A stretch of 64,000 nt of DNA from Nitrospina sp052156635 (GTDB lineage Bacteria > Nitrospinota > Nitrospinia > Nitrospinales > Nitrospinaceae): positions 620,001 to 684,000 of the forward strand of contig NZ_JBQKUO010000002.1 in NCBI RefSeq assembly GCF_052156635.1, written 5' to 3'. Below, piece after piece: positions 1 to 7,598 of the stretch; positions within the stretch are counted from its first letter, which is position 1, and each line of letters starts with the position of its first letter. The notes beneath the pieces are model-generated. The model did not search any database. It was given only the letters and a program-made list of their open reading frames with translations, and was not told the origin of the DNA. Position numbers and translations under genes: made by a program.

Positions 1-340
1 TCATGAAATCCCACGCGGCCAGCGCGAGAAAGGCACTGATGACGGCGGTCACCAGATCCACGCCGATGCGGTTGATCCTCTTCCAGAATTCGTTCAGGAA
101 ATAGGGCAGAAAATCGATGGCAATGTGTTTGCGCTCGCGAACCGCGAGCGAAGCGCCCAGAAACCCCACCCACAGCACCAGTTGCCGAAGCAGGGTGTCC
201 CCCCACAAAATCCCGCTTCCCATTACATTCCGCAGGACCACCTGTCCGAAGGAAAGCAGGACCATGAGGGTCAGCAGAAGGATCAGTACAGCGGTCTCGG
301 CGCGGGCGAGGAGATCATCGAATTGGCGGACGGTTCGCAT
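1..340 (-). CDS. TRAP transporter small permease, DctQ family (3' part beyond window)
   Basis: Translating the complement from the ATG at 338-340 gives an open frame that runs off the left edge (113 codons seen). It starts MRTVRQFDDLLARAE, followed by a hydrophobic helix (LILLLTLMVLLSF), then GQVVLRN, a second helix (LRQLVLWVGFLGASLAV) and RERKHIAIDFLP. The pattern of helix, 'R-N' after it, 'G..LA.R...HI.ID' is the hallmark of DctQ, the four-helix membrane subunit that links the periplasmic binding protein (DctP) and the large permease (DctM) in tripartite ATP-independent uptake of organic acids. The last helix or helices lie outside the window. The partner genes would be expected just to the left on the same strand. 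The substrate cannot be told from this piece. Confidence 0.82.
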   Translation of the reverse strand, partial: MRTVRQFDDLLARAETAVLILLLTLMVLLSFGQVVLRNVMGSGILWGDTLLRQLVLWVGFLGASLAVRERKHIAIDFLPYFLNEFWKRINRIGVDLVTAVISAFLALAAWDFM

Positions 341-431
341 GTCAGATGGTCAGGGACAGGGGTAGAATGCCGGTTTCGGTCCGCCTGGGAGAAGGGCTTT
401 AGTTTCCCGGGAGCGAACCGGTACAGTTATG

Positions 432-437
432 TATAAT
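432..437 (+). promoter_or_regulatory. Possible -10 box in the divergent gap 341-508
   Basis: The 168-base gap between the dctQ-like gene (minus) and the next gene (plus) holds a TATAAT 72 bases upstream of the plus-strand start. No convincing -35 is seen at the right distance, so this is only a candidate promoter. Confidence 0.3.
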
Positions 438-508
438 AAAGGCTTTGCTCTACCGGCTCAATCATTTAATAGAGTTCTCGCGAGAATTGGTAACAGGGGT
501 ATTTGAGG

Positions 509-1306
509 ATGCACCGCATTTTTTTCAGCCTGATCGCCTGGGTGTTCATCGGATTACCGGTCCCCGGGTCCGGATTCGCAGGAGAGGAAACTGCGTCGGA
601 CATGGTCCTCTTCCCCGCCGGGGAGTTCTGGATGGGCCGTGAGCCGGGCAAGGGGCTGAAGGATGAAACGCCGCGACACAAGGTATACCTCGATGCCTTT
701 TGGCTGGACCGGTTCGAGGTGACGGGAGGCGATTTTGCGGCGTACCTGGAGGAGCATCCGGAAGAGCACCCGACCATCACCGGTTGGTGGGGACGCGAAC
801 CGCGCCCCGACATGGTCGACAAGCCCGTGATCGGCCTCACCTGGCAGCGGTGCCGCAATTACTGCCGCTGGCGAGGCAAACGCCTGCCGACGGAGGCGGA
901 ATGGGAACGCGCCGCTGCCGGGCTGGAAGGGCGCACCTATCCGTGGGGCGAAGTGCCGCCCACTCCGGAGAGGGCCAATTTCGGCAAATGCTGTTTCATT
1001 CACAAAGGCGAAGTCCTTCACGAAGTGGGTGCCCTGAAGGCTGGGCAGACCCCGGAGGGGGTCCACGACATGGCGGGTAATATTGCCGAATGGGTGTACG
1101 ATTGGTATGATAAATCCTACTATTCGGCCGGCGATGACAACAACCCTCGCGGCCCGGAATCGGGGACGTATCATGTCATCCGTGGGGGTGCCTGGAACAG
1201 CCTTCCCGACTACATGAGGTCGTCCCGCCGGTACGGGTTCGATGACGCCAAGGACTTTTACGGAATCGGTTGTCGTTGCGCCCGGTCGGCTTCGCCAAAC
1301 CCCTGA
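509..1306 (+). CDS. Exported FGE/SUMF1-fold protein without the catalytic cysteine pair
   Basis: 265 residues. A Sec signal peptide (about residues 1-24, ending near GSGFAGE) is followed by a complete formylglycine-generating-enzyme-type fold: 'FPAGEFWMG' near the start, 'RLPTEAEWERAA', 'YPWG', 'VHDMAGNIAEWVYDWY' and the C-terminal 'VIRGGAW...GIGCRCARS'. Members of this fold oxidise a sulfatase cysteine or act in other periplasmic maturation or binding roles. The stretch after RGG, where true FGE has its two reactive cysteines, reads WNSLPDYMRSS and has none, so formylglycine generation is unlikely. The ATG at 509 was preferred to an in-frame TTG at 503; 'aggggt' lies about 9 bases upstream. 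A second, lipidated FGE-fold protein is encoded at 20857-21843. Function unknown. Confidence 0.85.
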   Translation: MHRIFFSLIAWVFIGLPVPGSGFAGEETASDMVLFPAGEFWMGREPGKGLKDETPRHKVYLDAFWLDRFEVTGGDFAAYLEEHPEEHPTITGWWGREPRPDMVDKPVIGLTWQRCRNYCRWRGKRLPTEAEWERAAAGLEGRTYPWGEVPPTPERANFGKCCFIHKGEVLHEVGALKAGQTPEGVHDMAGNIAEWVYDWYDKSYYSAGDDNNPRGPESGTYHVIRGGAWNSLPDYMRSSRRYGFDDAKDFYGIGCRCARSASPNP

Positions 1307-1332
1307 GTGATCAAATTCGGTGTGAAATTCCT

Positions 1333-2259
1333 ATGGATAATGTGGACGAAAAAATCGACACGCTGATGCGTGACAAGCTGGTTTCCCTGATGCAGGAAAA
1401 TACGATCCGCATCAAGAATATCAACATCAAATACACAACCAGCAACAAGAAGCACACCATCGAGCGCTGGCGTACGTTTTACGACAGCTTCGACAAGATG
1501 TTTCGCCTCATGCCGCGGGAACTCGTCCGCGTGGAAAAAGAAGTGCGTTCGAAGTTCGTCAAGCCCATGGAACCGGAACGCAAGCTCCGCCTGCTCAGTT
1601 ACATCAATTCCGAAGCCGACCTGCTGTTCGATAAGCTGGAGAAAGAATGCCGGCAGGAATTCAAAAAGCTGGGGGAAGAGGCGGAGTTTGAAGAGCGCCT
1701 GGAAAAAACCCGGGCCAAGTTCACTGATAACCTGGAGACGCAACTCCAGAAATGCATGGAGGCTCTGGAAACAGAAACTTCCGCCTCCGGAAAGCTTCCC
1801 ATTTCCGAGTTGTGTAGAATGTATGATCTGAGTGAGGGTTTTCTTCACGAACTGAATCTGATTGATCCCTTGCAGAAAATCCAGTTGCGCTTGAAAGAAG
1901 CAGGGTCAGATCCGGAGCTTCAATCCCGGATTGAAGATGTGAAGGAAGCGTTGAAACGCATCGCACACAGCCTGCAGAGCGGTGGCCCTAAAAACATCGA
2001 CTCCGCAAGCGCGCGCAAGGGACACAAAATGGTGGTGGCGCGGGAAACCATGGCACTTCGCGACCTCGTAATCAATACCAACTACCTGCTGGAATACGCT
2101 CTGGTTCGGGATGAGTATTTGAATTCCGAGTTGGCCAAAAAACTATACAGGAAAGTGGAATCGTTTTTTGATACGGGCCGCCAGGAATGGAAACCGGAGG
2201 CTGCCTGTTTCAAAGCCGTGTACGATTACACTCTTGTGAGAGGACAACATCATGCCTGA
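1333..2259 (+). CDS. Hypothetical helical protein
   Basis: 308 residues from the ATG at 1333 (MDNVDEKIDTLM). The frame is open from 1270, but that would overlap the previous gene. No signal peptide or membrane segment. The composition is strongly helical and charged, with long Lys/Glu/Arg/Leu stretches (for example around residues 60-150) that look like coiled coil or a helical bundle. The stop overlaps the sppA start by 8 bases, which suggests translational coupling with that gene. I do not recognise a family. The N-terminal part contains basic stretches (NKKHTIERWRTFYDSFDKMF) that might bind nucleic acid or protein, but this is speculation. Confidence 0.7.
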   Translation: MDNVDEKIDTLMRDKLVSLMQENTIRIKNINIKYTTSNKKHTIERWRTFYDSFDKMFRLMPRELVRVEKEVRSKFVKPMEPERKLRLLSYINSEADLLFDKLEKECRQEFKKLGEEAEFEERLEKTRAKFTDNLETQLQKCMEALETETSASGKLPISELCRMYDLSEGFLHELNLIDPLQKIQLRLKEAGSDPELQSRIEDVKEALKRIAHSLQSGGPKNIDSASARKGHKMVVARETMALRDLVINTNYLLEYALVRDEYLNSELAKKLYRKVESFFDTGRQEWKPEAACFKAVYDYTLVRGQHHA

Positions 2260-3244
2260 TACGGGTAACGGCTATCGAATCCGTAGTATTTTGAGAACAG
2301 GGCTCGCCTTGATCTTGGCCCTGTTTTTTACCGGATGCACGGTATTCGAGATTCACCTCATCCCTCCGCCATCCCCGCTCAAGGAGAAGGTGCTATCCGG
2401 AGAGGGCCGAACGAAAGTGTTGCTGGTCGAGGTCAGCGGGGTCATTTCCAACCAGAGGGTCTCCAGCGTGCTGTCTCCACGGGAGGAAGAGGGCATGGTG
2501 GCACGGATCCGGGAAGCCCTCGACAAGGCGGAGAAAGACAACGACGTCCGGGCCATCCTCCTCAGCATCAACAGTCCCGGCGGCACGGTTACCTCCAGCG
2601 ACATCCTGTATCACGAGATCAAGGCGTTCAAGGAAAAGAACAATGTCAAGGTATACGCCCAGGTGATGGACCTCGCGGCATCCGGAGGGTACTACGTGGC
2701 CCAGGCTGCGGACACCATCATTGCCCATCCGACCTCGATCACCGGGAGCATCGGTGTCATCACACTAAAAATGAACCTGAAGGGCTTGATGGAGAAAGTG
2801 GGCGTCGACTTTGAGGTGGTCAAGTCTGGTGACAAGAAGGATTTCCTGTCGCCGTTTCGTCCGCTTACGGAGGAAGAACGTAAACTGTTTCAGGCCGCGA
2901 TCGACGACATGCACGATCGTTTCGTTGAAGTGATCACCAAAAGCCGGCGTCACCTCACTGAAGCCCAGGTACGGAAACTCGCCGACGGGCGTGTGTTCAC
3001 CGCACGCCAGGCACTGGATGCAAAGCTGATCGATCATGTCGGTTACCTCGACGACACGCGCAAGCTCATTCAAAAGGATCTGGCCCTGCGGGATTTTCAA
3101 CTGGTTACCTACCACCGCGCCGGCGAGTACAAGAATAATGTGTATTCCCTGATTCAGGCGCCATCGATCAATATGGTGAACTTCGATCTCAATTTTCTTC
3201 CCAAAAGCCCGGAGCCGCAGTTTTTGTATTTATGGATTCCCTGA
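2252..3244 (+). CDS. sppA: Signal peptide peptidase SppA, lipoprotein-type
   Basis: 330 residues. The N-terminal hydrophobic helix ends in a lipobox (LFFTGC, Cys29), so the protein is probably lipid-anchored with its catalytic domain in the periplasm. The serine-protease (ClpP/crotonase-like) core shows SINSPGG (residues 105-111), the nucleophile region DLAASGGYYVA (Ser144), TGSIGVI (164-170) and the general-base lysine region KSGDKKD (Lys196 is the likely base). This is the short, single-domain SppA type that cuts remnant signal peptides in the membrane. The start overlaps the preceding gene by 8 bases and the MOSC gene follows 19 bases downstream, so the three may be co-transcribed. Confidence 0.9.
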   Translation: MPDTGNGYRIRSILRTGLALILALFFTGCTVFEIHLIPPPSPLKEKVLSGEGRTKVLLVEVSGVISNQRVSSVLSPREEEGMVARIREALDKAEKDNDVRAILLSINSPGGTVTSSDILYHEIKAFKEKNNVKVYAQVMDLAASGGYYVAQAADTIIAHPTSITGSIGVITLKMNLKGLMEKVGVDFEVVKSGDKKDFLSPFRPLTEEERKLFQAAIDDMHDRFVEVITKSRRHLTEAQVRKLADGRVFTARQALDAKLIDHVGYLDDTRKLIQKDLALRDFQLVTYHRAGEYKNNVYSLIQAPSINMVNFDLNFLPKSPEPQFLYLWIP

Positions 3245-3263
3245 CGCGCGAGGAAGCCCTGTT

Positions 3264-3944
3264 ATGAAAACCATCCTTTCCATAAACGTCGGCCAGCCTC
3301 GCACCGGCACCTACGGCGACGGAAAACCGTTCCGGTCCGGCATTTTCAAGGACCCTGTGGCGGGCCCGGTGTTTCTGGATTTCATGGGATTGGAAGGCGA
3401 TGCCAGCGCGGATCTGGTGCATCACCGCGGACCGGACAAGGCGGTCTGCGTGTTGTCGAACGAGCATCTTGATTACTGGCGGGAAGAGTCCGGGCACGAG
3501 GTGCTACCGGGATTCTTCGGCGAAAACTTCACCATCGAGAATCTGCCGGAAACCGAAATTCATATCGGTGACATCTTCCGCATTGGCGAGGTGGAAGTTC
3601 AGTGTTCGCAACCGCGTCAGCCGTGCCACAATATCAGTAAACGGTTTGATGACAAGAGCATGGCCGACCGGGTGATCGATACCGGTTACACCGGGTATTA
3701 CCTGCGAGTGCTCAAACAGGGATGGGTGCAGTCCGGTGATCACATGGACCTCATGCAAGCCGACCCGGAAAAGCTGTCCATCGAAGAATGCAACCGCGTC
3801 ATGTTTCATGACCGGAACAATCTTGAAGCCCTGAGAAGAGTGATGGCTCATCCTCTTCTTTCCGAGAGCTGGAAAAAATGTCTGGTTCCTGTTCTCGCCA
3901 AACTGGAGACCCGGGCCGCGTCCGGACCGGCGGAAACAACCTGA
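3264..3944 (+). CDS. MOSC domain protein (YiiM-like)
   Basis: 226 residues with an N-terminal beta-rich MOSC domain: INVGQP, GLEGDASADLVHHRGPDKAV (43-61), GFFGENFTI (83-91), IGDIFRIG and the characteristic SQPRQPC (Cys121), the cysteine thought to carry sulfur in this superfamily. A C-terminal extension (LSIEECNRVMFHDRNN...) matches the three-alpha tail of YiiM-like proteins. The family binds molybdenum cofactor or handles sulfur from pyridoxal-dependent desulfurases, and YiiM-type members reduce N-hydroxylated compounds. The substrate here cannot be told. It sits 19 bases after sppA. Confidence 0.88.
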   Translation: MKTILSINVGQPRTGTYGDGKPFRSGIFKDPVAGPVFLDFMGLEGDASADLVHHRGPDKAVCVLSNEHLDYWREESGHEVLPGFFGENFTIENLPETEIHIGDIFRIGEVEVQCSQPRQPCHNISKRFDDKSMADRVIDTGYTGYYLRVLKQGWVQSGDHMDLMQADPEKLSIEECNRVMFHDRNNLEALRRVMAHPLLSESWKKCLVPVLAKLETRAASGPAETT

Positions 3945-3947
3945 ATC

Positions 3948-4544
3948 ATGTCCCCTCATTCGCAAATTTTTTGTCCCGAACATTGGTCAACCTGTTTGCA
4001 GAATTCGGTATGGTCTCCTGAGGTGGAAGAGAGTGTGAAACGGGCTTTGTGTTCCCACCTGGCGGATCTTGGTTTGTTTGAGGTGATCTCGGAGCAGGAG
4101 TGGCGGCTGGCCGGTTTTGAAGGAACGTCCGGAGGCAATGAAGCCGTCAAGGAATTTTTAAAAACGCGGGTAAACGAACTGGCCTCCACCGATGCGGGGT
4201 TTGCGCTGAATTTTTTCTTGAGCGATCCCCCCATTCGTCCCGATCCGGAATTCATGAGGGTTGAGGAACCGATTCCTTCTACACCCTCCAAGGGTCTGTT
4301 CCAGCGTGAAAAGAAAACCCTGCCGAAAGGGTCGGCGGACCCGAGCAATTTGCAGATCGTGAAAAAAGTCGGACGGCAGATGGGATCCTACATCACCCTG
4401 GAAAAAGAATTCATCGACCGGGTCGCAGGTACGCACACCTCACGCGCCGAGGCTCGTAAAATATTCAACGTCGCTTTGGCCAAGATCGGGAGCAAGGCGA
4501 AACCCCAATCCTGGGAACAAATCAGCCGCCGCCGTCATAAATGA
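3948..4544 (+). CDS. Hypothetical protein
   Basis: 198 residues, starting 3 bases after the MOSC gene stop, so probably translated from the same message. No signal peptide, membrane segment or family motif is recognised. The C-terminal third (about residues 135-198) is basic and helical, with GSYITLEKEFIDRVAG and a terminal run QISRRRHK, which would suit a nucleic-acid contact; this is a guess. The middle contains a proline-rich linker (PSTPSKGLFQREKKTLPKG). Codon use resembles the neighbours. Confidence 0.6.
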   Translation: MSPHSQIFCPEHWSTCLQNSVWSPEVEESVKRALCSHLADLGLFEVISEQEWRLAGFEGTSGGNEAVKEFLKTRVNELASTDAGFALNFFLSDPPIRPDPEFMRVEEPIPSTPSKGLFQREKKTLPKGSADPSNLQIVKKVGRQMGSYITLEKEFIDRVAGTHTSRAEARKIFNVALAKIGSKAKPQSWEQISRRRHK

Positions 4545-4593
4545 TTGCGGGAAAGGCTTTGCGAAATCATTTTAGAGAGACGGCAACTACGCT

Positions 4594-5988
4594 ATGGCAG
4601 AAAAACGATTGCTGGTTATTGGAGCCGGACCCGGTGGGTATGCCGCTGCCTTTTATGCGGCCGACCACGGCATGGATGTGACCCTGGTCAATGATGACAA
4701 GAGTATGGGAGGCGTGTGTCTGCAACGCGGGTGTATTCCTTCCAAAACCCTCCTGCATATAGCCCGTCTGGTCAACGAGACAAAAGAGGCCCGAGAATGG
4801 GGATTGGCATTCGGTGACCCCAAGATCGATGTCGACCGCCTGCGCCAGTGGAAGAATGAAGTCATCGGCAAAATGTCTCAGGGTCTTGCCCAGTTATGCA
4901 AGCAACGTGGTGTGAAATATGTGTCCGGTCGTGCCGTTTTTGAAAGCTCCAAACGGGTGAAAGTGGGAGAAGAGTCAATTGAATTTGATCACGCCATCCT
5001 GGCGACCGGGTCTCGTCCCATCATCCCCGGCGACTTTGCCATCGATAGCCCGCGCCTTCTGGATTCCACAAGTGCTTTGGAGGTGGAGGACATTCCCCGT
5101 AGACTGCTGGTTGTGGGTGGGGGATACATCGGGCTGGAAATGGGTACAGTGTACGCCGCGCTGGGATCGAAGGTCACAGTGGTGGAAATGACCGAAGGCC
5201 TGCTTCCCGGCGTGGACCGCGACCTGGTCCGGGTTCTCCAGGCGAAACTGCAAAAGGATTTCGAGGCAATTCACCTGAATACCCGGCTGGAGGCTCTTCA
5301 GGAGGGGAAGGAGGGGTTGAAGGTTTCGCTCAAGGGCGAATCAGAGTCGAGGGAGGAGGTGTTCGACAAAATCCTCATCTCCATCGGCCGGCAACCCAAT
5401 ACGGAGAACCTCGGTCTGGAAAAGACGCGTATCGAACTCGACAAACGCGGATTTGTAAAGGTAGATAAAAGCGGGCTGACGATGGAGGAAACGATCTTCG
5501 CCATTGGGGATGTCATCGGCGGCGCCATGCTGGCACACAAGGCCTCATTTGAAGGGAAACGTGTCGTGGAGACGATTATGGGGGAGTCCCGGGATTTACC
5601 GGGTCCAGTCATTCCCGCAGTGGTGTTCACCGACCCGGAAATCGCCTGGTGCGGCCTGACCGAAGAGCAGGCAAAGGCCGAGGGCCGTGAAGTGGAGGTG
5701 TGCAAGTTTCCGTGGGGCGCATCCGGGCGCGCCACCACACTGGGCCGCAACGATGGCCAGACCAAGCTGATCCTGGAGCCCAAAACGGGAAAAATTCTGG
5801 GCATGGGGCTGGTCGGCACAAATGCCGGGGAATTGATCTCTGAAGGCGTGTTGGCAATTCAACTGGGCGCCACGGCGGAAGATCTGGCCCACTCCATTCA
5901 TCCACACCCGACGCTCTCCGAGACACTGATGGAAGCGGCGGAGATTTTTCTCGGAGCACCAACGCACATTTACAAGAAGAAACGTTGA
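4594..5988 (+). CDS. lpdA: Dihydrolipoyl dehydrogenase (E3)
   Basis: 464 residues, the usual E3 length. FAD-binding GxGxxG at the N-terminus (VIGAGPGGYAAA), the redox-active disulfide in GGVCLQRGCIPSK (Cys42, Cys47), an NAD-binding GGGYIGLEMG near 170, ATG and GD motifs of the FAD domain, and the C-terminal catalytic pair in HPHPTLSE (His438, Glu443). It reoxidises dihydrolipoyl groups of 2-oxoacid dehydrogenase or glycine cleavage complexes, passing electrons to NAD+. No E1 or E2 genes lie beside it; the only lipoyl-like protein in the window (35584-35826) lacks the modifiable lysine. Confidence 0.95.
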   Translation: MAEKRLLVIGAGPGGYAAAFYAADHGMDVTLVNDDKSMGGVCLQRGCIPSKTLLHIARLVNETKEAREWGLAFGDPKIDVDRLRQWKNEVIGKMSQGLAQLCKQRGVKYVSGRAVFESSKRVKVGEESIEFDHAILATGSRPIIPGDFAIDSPRLLDSTSALEVEDIPRRLLVVGGGYIGLEMGTVYAALGSKVTVVEMTEGLLPGVDRDLVRVLQAKLQKDFEAIHLNTRLEALQEGKEGLKVSLKGESESREEVFDKILISIGRQPNTENLGLEKTRIELDKRGFVKVDKSGLTMEETIFAIGDVIGGAMLAHKASFEGKRVVETIMGESRDLPGPVIPAVVFTDPEIAWCGLTEEQAKAEGREVEVCKFPWGASGRATTLGRNDGQTKLILEPKTGKILGMGLVGTNAGELISEGVLAIQLGATAEDLAHSIHPHPTLSETLMEAAEIFLGAPTHIYKKKR

Positions 5989-5997
5989 TCTGTTTCC

Positions 5998-6312
5998 TCA
6001 CACGTCGATCACGTCGTCATCGTCCCGGTACTTGCGCGACGAGGAAGAGGAAGACGACGAGCGGGGCGGCCACTGGCCGAAACGTGGGTCCCTTGGATGA
6101 GGGTGGGTGGCAGTCCCCATGTTCCGCCGCCGGCGAATTCCGAACAGGTCGGCCAGAAACGTGAGAATGCCCCCTGCGAGGGCGATCAGGAAAAATGTAA
6201 AACCGAACACGAACAGAAGAACGAATGCCAGAATGACGATGCCGCCCAGAAGCAGTTTGGTGCCAAGCGGCATGGAGGGCCGGTTCGGGTCGTTGCTGTA
6301 ATAAAAAAACAT
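5998..6312 (-). CDS. Small membrane protein with Ser-rich acidic tail
   Basis: 104 residues from the ATG at 6310-6312, which has a GGGG run just upstream; the frame is open 11 codons further back. Two closely spaced hydrophobic helices (about residues 18-55: LGTKLLLGGIVILAFVLLF, then FGFTFFLIALAGGILTFLA) are followed by a basic RIRRRR turn, a His/Pro segment, a run of eight serines and an acidic end (DDDDVIDV). Converges on lpdA with about 10 bases between stops. No family recognised; likely an inner-membrane protein with a disordered tail. Confidence 0.65.
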   Translation of the reverse strand: MFFYYSNDPNRPSMPLGTKLLLGGIVILAFVLLFVFGFTFFLIALAGGILTFLADLFGIRRRRNMGTATHPHPRDPRFGQWPPRSSSSSSSSRKYRDDDDVIDV

Positions 6313-6361
6313 CGATCCCCGCTGGTAGGATGTTTTATAATGCATTTTTCACGAGTGTAAC

Positions 6362-6562
6362 ATGGAAAAAGACGCATTAATAATAGTTTGTAAGGGATGC
6401 GGGGTCAGCAACCGGATCAAGTCTTATTCGGAGGACCGTCTGCCGGTGTGTGCGAAGTGCCGGCATCCGCTGATCGACAAGGATGAAAACGAAGCCCACG
6501 CGCGTTACACGCAGAAGCTGAAAGACTTTTACAATCTGCCGGATATCAATGACTTGAAATGA
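6362..6562 (+). CDS. Small zinc-ribbon protein
   Basis: 66 residues. Two CxxC pairs, VCKGCG at 9-14 and VCAKCR at 29-34, form a zinc ribbon like the one at the N-terminus of thioredoxin-2 (TrxC), where the motif reads C-x2-C-G-x2-N-R. Here the thioredoxin domain is absent and the ribbon is followed by a charged helix (ENEAHARYTQKLKDFY). It is divergent from the small membrane protein upstream (49 bases between starts) and lies 62 bases before the bolA-like gene. The TrxC resemblance suggests a redox or metal-related role, but the standalone form has no known activity that I can name. Confidence 0.75.
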   Translation: MEKDALIIVCKGCGVSNRIKSYSEDRLPVCAKCRHPLIDKDENEAHARYTQKLKDFYNLPDINDLK

Positions 6563-6624
6563 GAGGGGAGCGGTGAGGGTTCGCTTCGATGCCCGGTTGA
6601 AAGGATAAGGAGAATAAAAGCATT

Positions 6625-6921
6625 ATGGATGAAACGGTACAGATCATCGACGACGTGTTGCGAGAACAGCTTAATGCCACGCATGTGGAGATCATCGACG
6701 AAAGCTACCTGCATCGCGGCCACAAAGCAGCAGGTGGAGGCGGGCATTATGCCGTGGTGGTGGTCTCTGATCAGTTTGAGGATGTGAACCCGCTGGACCG
6801 GCGTCGCCTTGTTTACGGCGCGCTCGATGAGCAGATCAACGGTCAGCCCAAACGGATTCATGCCATTCAGATCAAAACCTTCACACCCGCCCAATGGGAA
6901 GAAGCCGGGAAGACCGTTTGA
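6625..6921 (+). CDS. BolA family protein
   Basis: 98 residues, one BolA domain: HVEIIDESYLHRGH near the N-terminus, a Gly/His loop (KAAGGGGHYAVVVVS), the FEDVNPLDRRRLVYGAL helix-turn segment and the terminal IHAIQIKTFTPAQW. BolA proteins bind monothiol glutaredoxins and Fe-S clusters, and some bind DNA. The conserved histidines (in LHRGH and at the end in RIHAI) that ligate the cluster are present. A Shine-Dalgarno AAGGAG lies at 6606-6611. Downstream the LRR gene converges with a 6-base gap. Confidence 0.92.
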   Translation: MDETVQIIDDVLREQLNATHVEIIDESYLHRGHKAAGGGGHYAVVVVSDQFEDVNPLDRRRLVYGALDEQINGQPKRIHAIQIKTFTPAQWEEAGKTV

Positions 6922-6927
6922 GGACGG

Positions 6928-7410
6928 TCACTCCCGGTAGATTTCCAGTTCCTCGCAGTTCTTCAGGTTCTCCGACTCGGTGAGCGCTTTGATTCCCTGA
7001 TTGCTGAACTGGTTCTTGTACAAGTCCAACTTGATGAATTTCTTGCTGAGAGGCGATTGTGCGAACGCTCGCGCCCCCTCGTCGCCGATCACGTTCCCGA
7101 ACAAGGATAACTTTGTGAGTTTGGGAAAGTTGGTCGAGTTGGCCAGCGCCACCGCGCCCTCGTCGCCGATTTCGTTGTGGTTCAGGTTCAGCGTCTCCAC
7201 GTTTTGCAGATACGGGCATTCGGCGATGGCTTCCGCCCCTTCGTCGCCGATCTGGTTTCCGGAGTAGGTGAGGGTGATCAGGTTCTGCAAAGCTTCTTTT
7301 TTGGTGAACATTTCCATGGTTCCGCGCAGACCAATGTACTTGTCGCGGAGATTGAGTACCTTGCCGTCTTCGGAAATATTTTCCCTGATTAGATCATCGA
7401 TTCGGCTCAT
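6928..7410 (-). CDS. Leucine-rich repeat protein, ribonuclease-inhibitor type
   Basis: 160 residues without a signal peptide. At least three copies of a roughly 28-residue RI-type LRR can be seen (NQIGDEGAEAIA, NEIGDEGAVALA, NVIGDEGARAFA), plus flanking degenerate ones (NQFSNQGIKALT). The DEGA motif is the typical helical face of RI/NLRC-type repeats. AGGAG stands about 6 bases before the ATG at 7408-7410. Such small cytoplasmic LRR proteins are scaffolds for protein binding; the partner is unknown. Lies downstream of, and on the same strand as, the cytochrome operon, but the terminator at 7545-7576 separates them. Confidence 0.85.
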   Translation of the reverse strand: MSRIDDLIRENISEDGKVLNLRDKYIGLRGTMEMFTKKEALQNLITLTYSGNQIGDEGAEAIAECPYLQNVETLNLNHNEIGDEGAVALANSTNFPKLTKLSLFGNVIGDEGARAFAQSPLSKKFIKLDLYKNQFSNQGIKALTESENLKNCEELEIYRE

Positions 7411-7544
7411 GGATCACTCCTAGCTTATTTGATTAAACCCGCAATGGGTTGGTTTGAAGGATTCGTACATGCATTCTATCAAATTTCACGATTCCCGGCG
7501 AAGTTCCCGGTAGGTGGAACAAATTTTTTCGCATCCTTAAAATG

Positions 7545-7576
7545 AAAAACCGGTATGGCGGACCATACCGGTTTTT
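7545..7576 (-). terminator. Rho-independent terminator of the bd-like oxidase/cytochrome c operon
   Basis: A 14-base perfect inverted repeat (aaaaaccggtatgg / ccataccggttttt) around a 4-base loop lies 22 bases past the cytochrome gene stop. On the minus strand it gives a GC stem followed by a U-rich tail. Confidence 0.85.
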
Positions 7577-7598
7577 ATTTGGGTTCGATGACCTTACG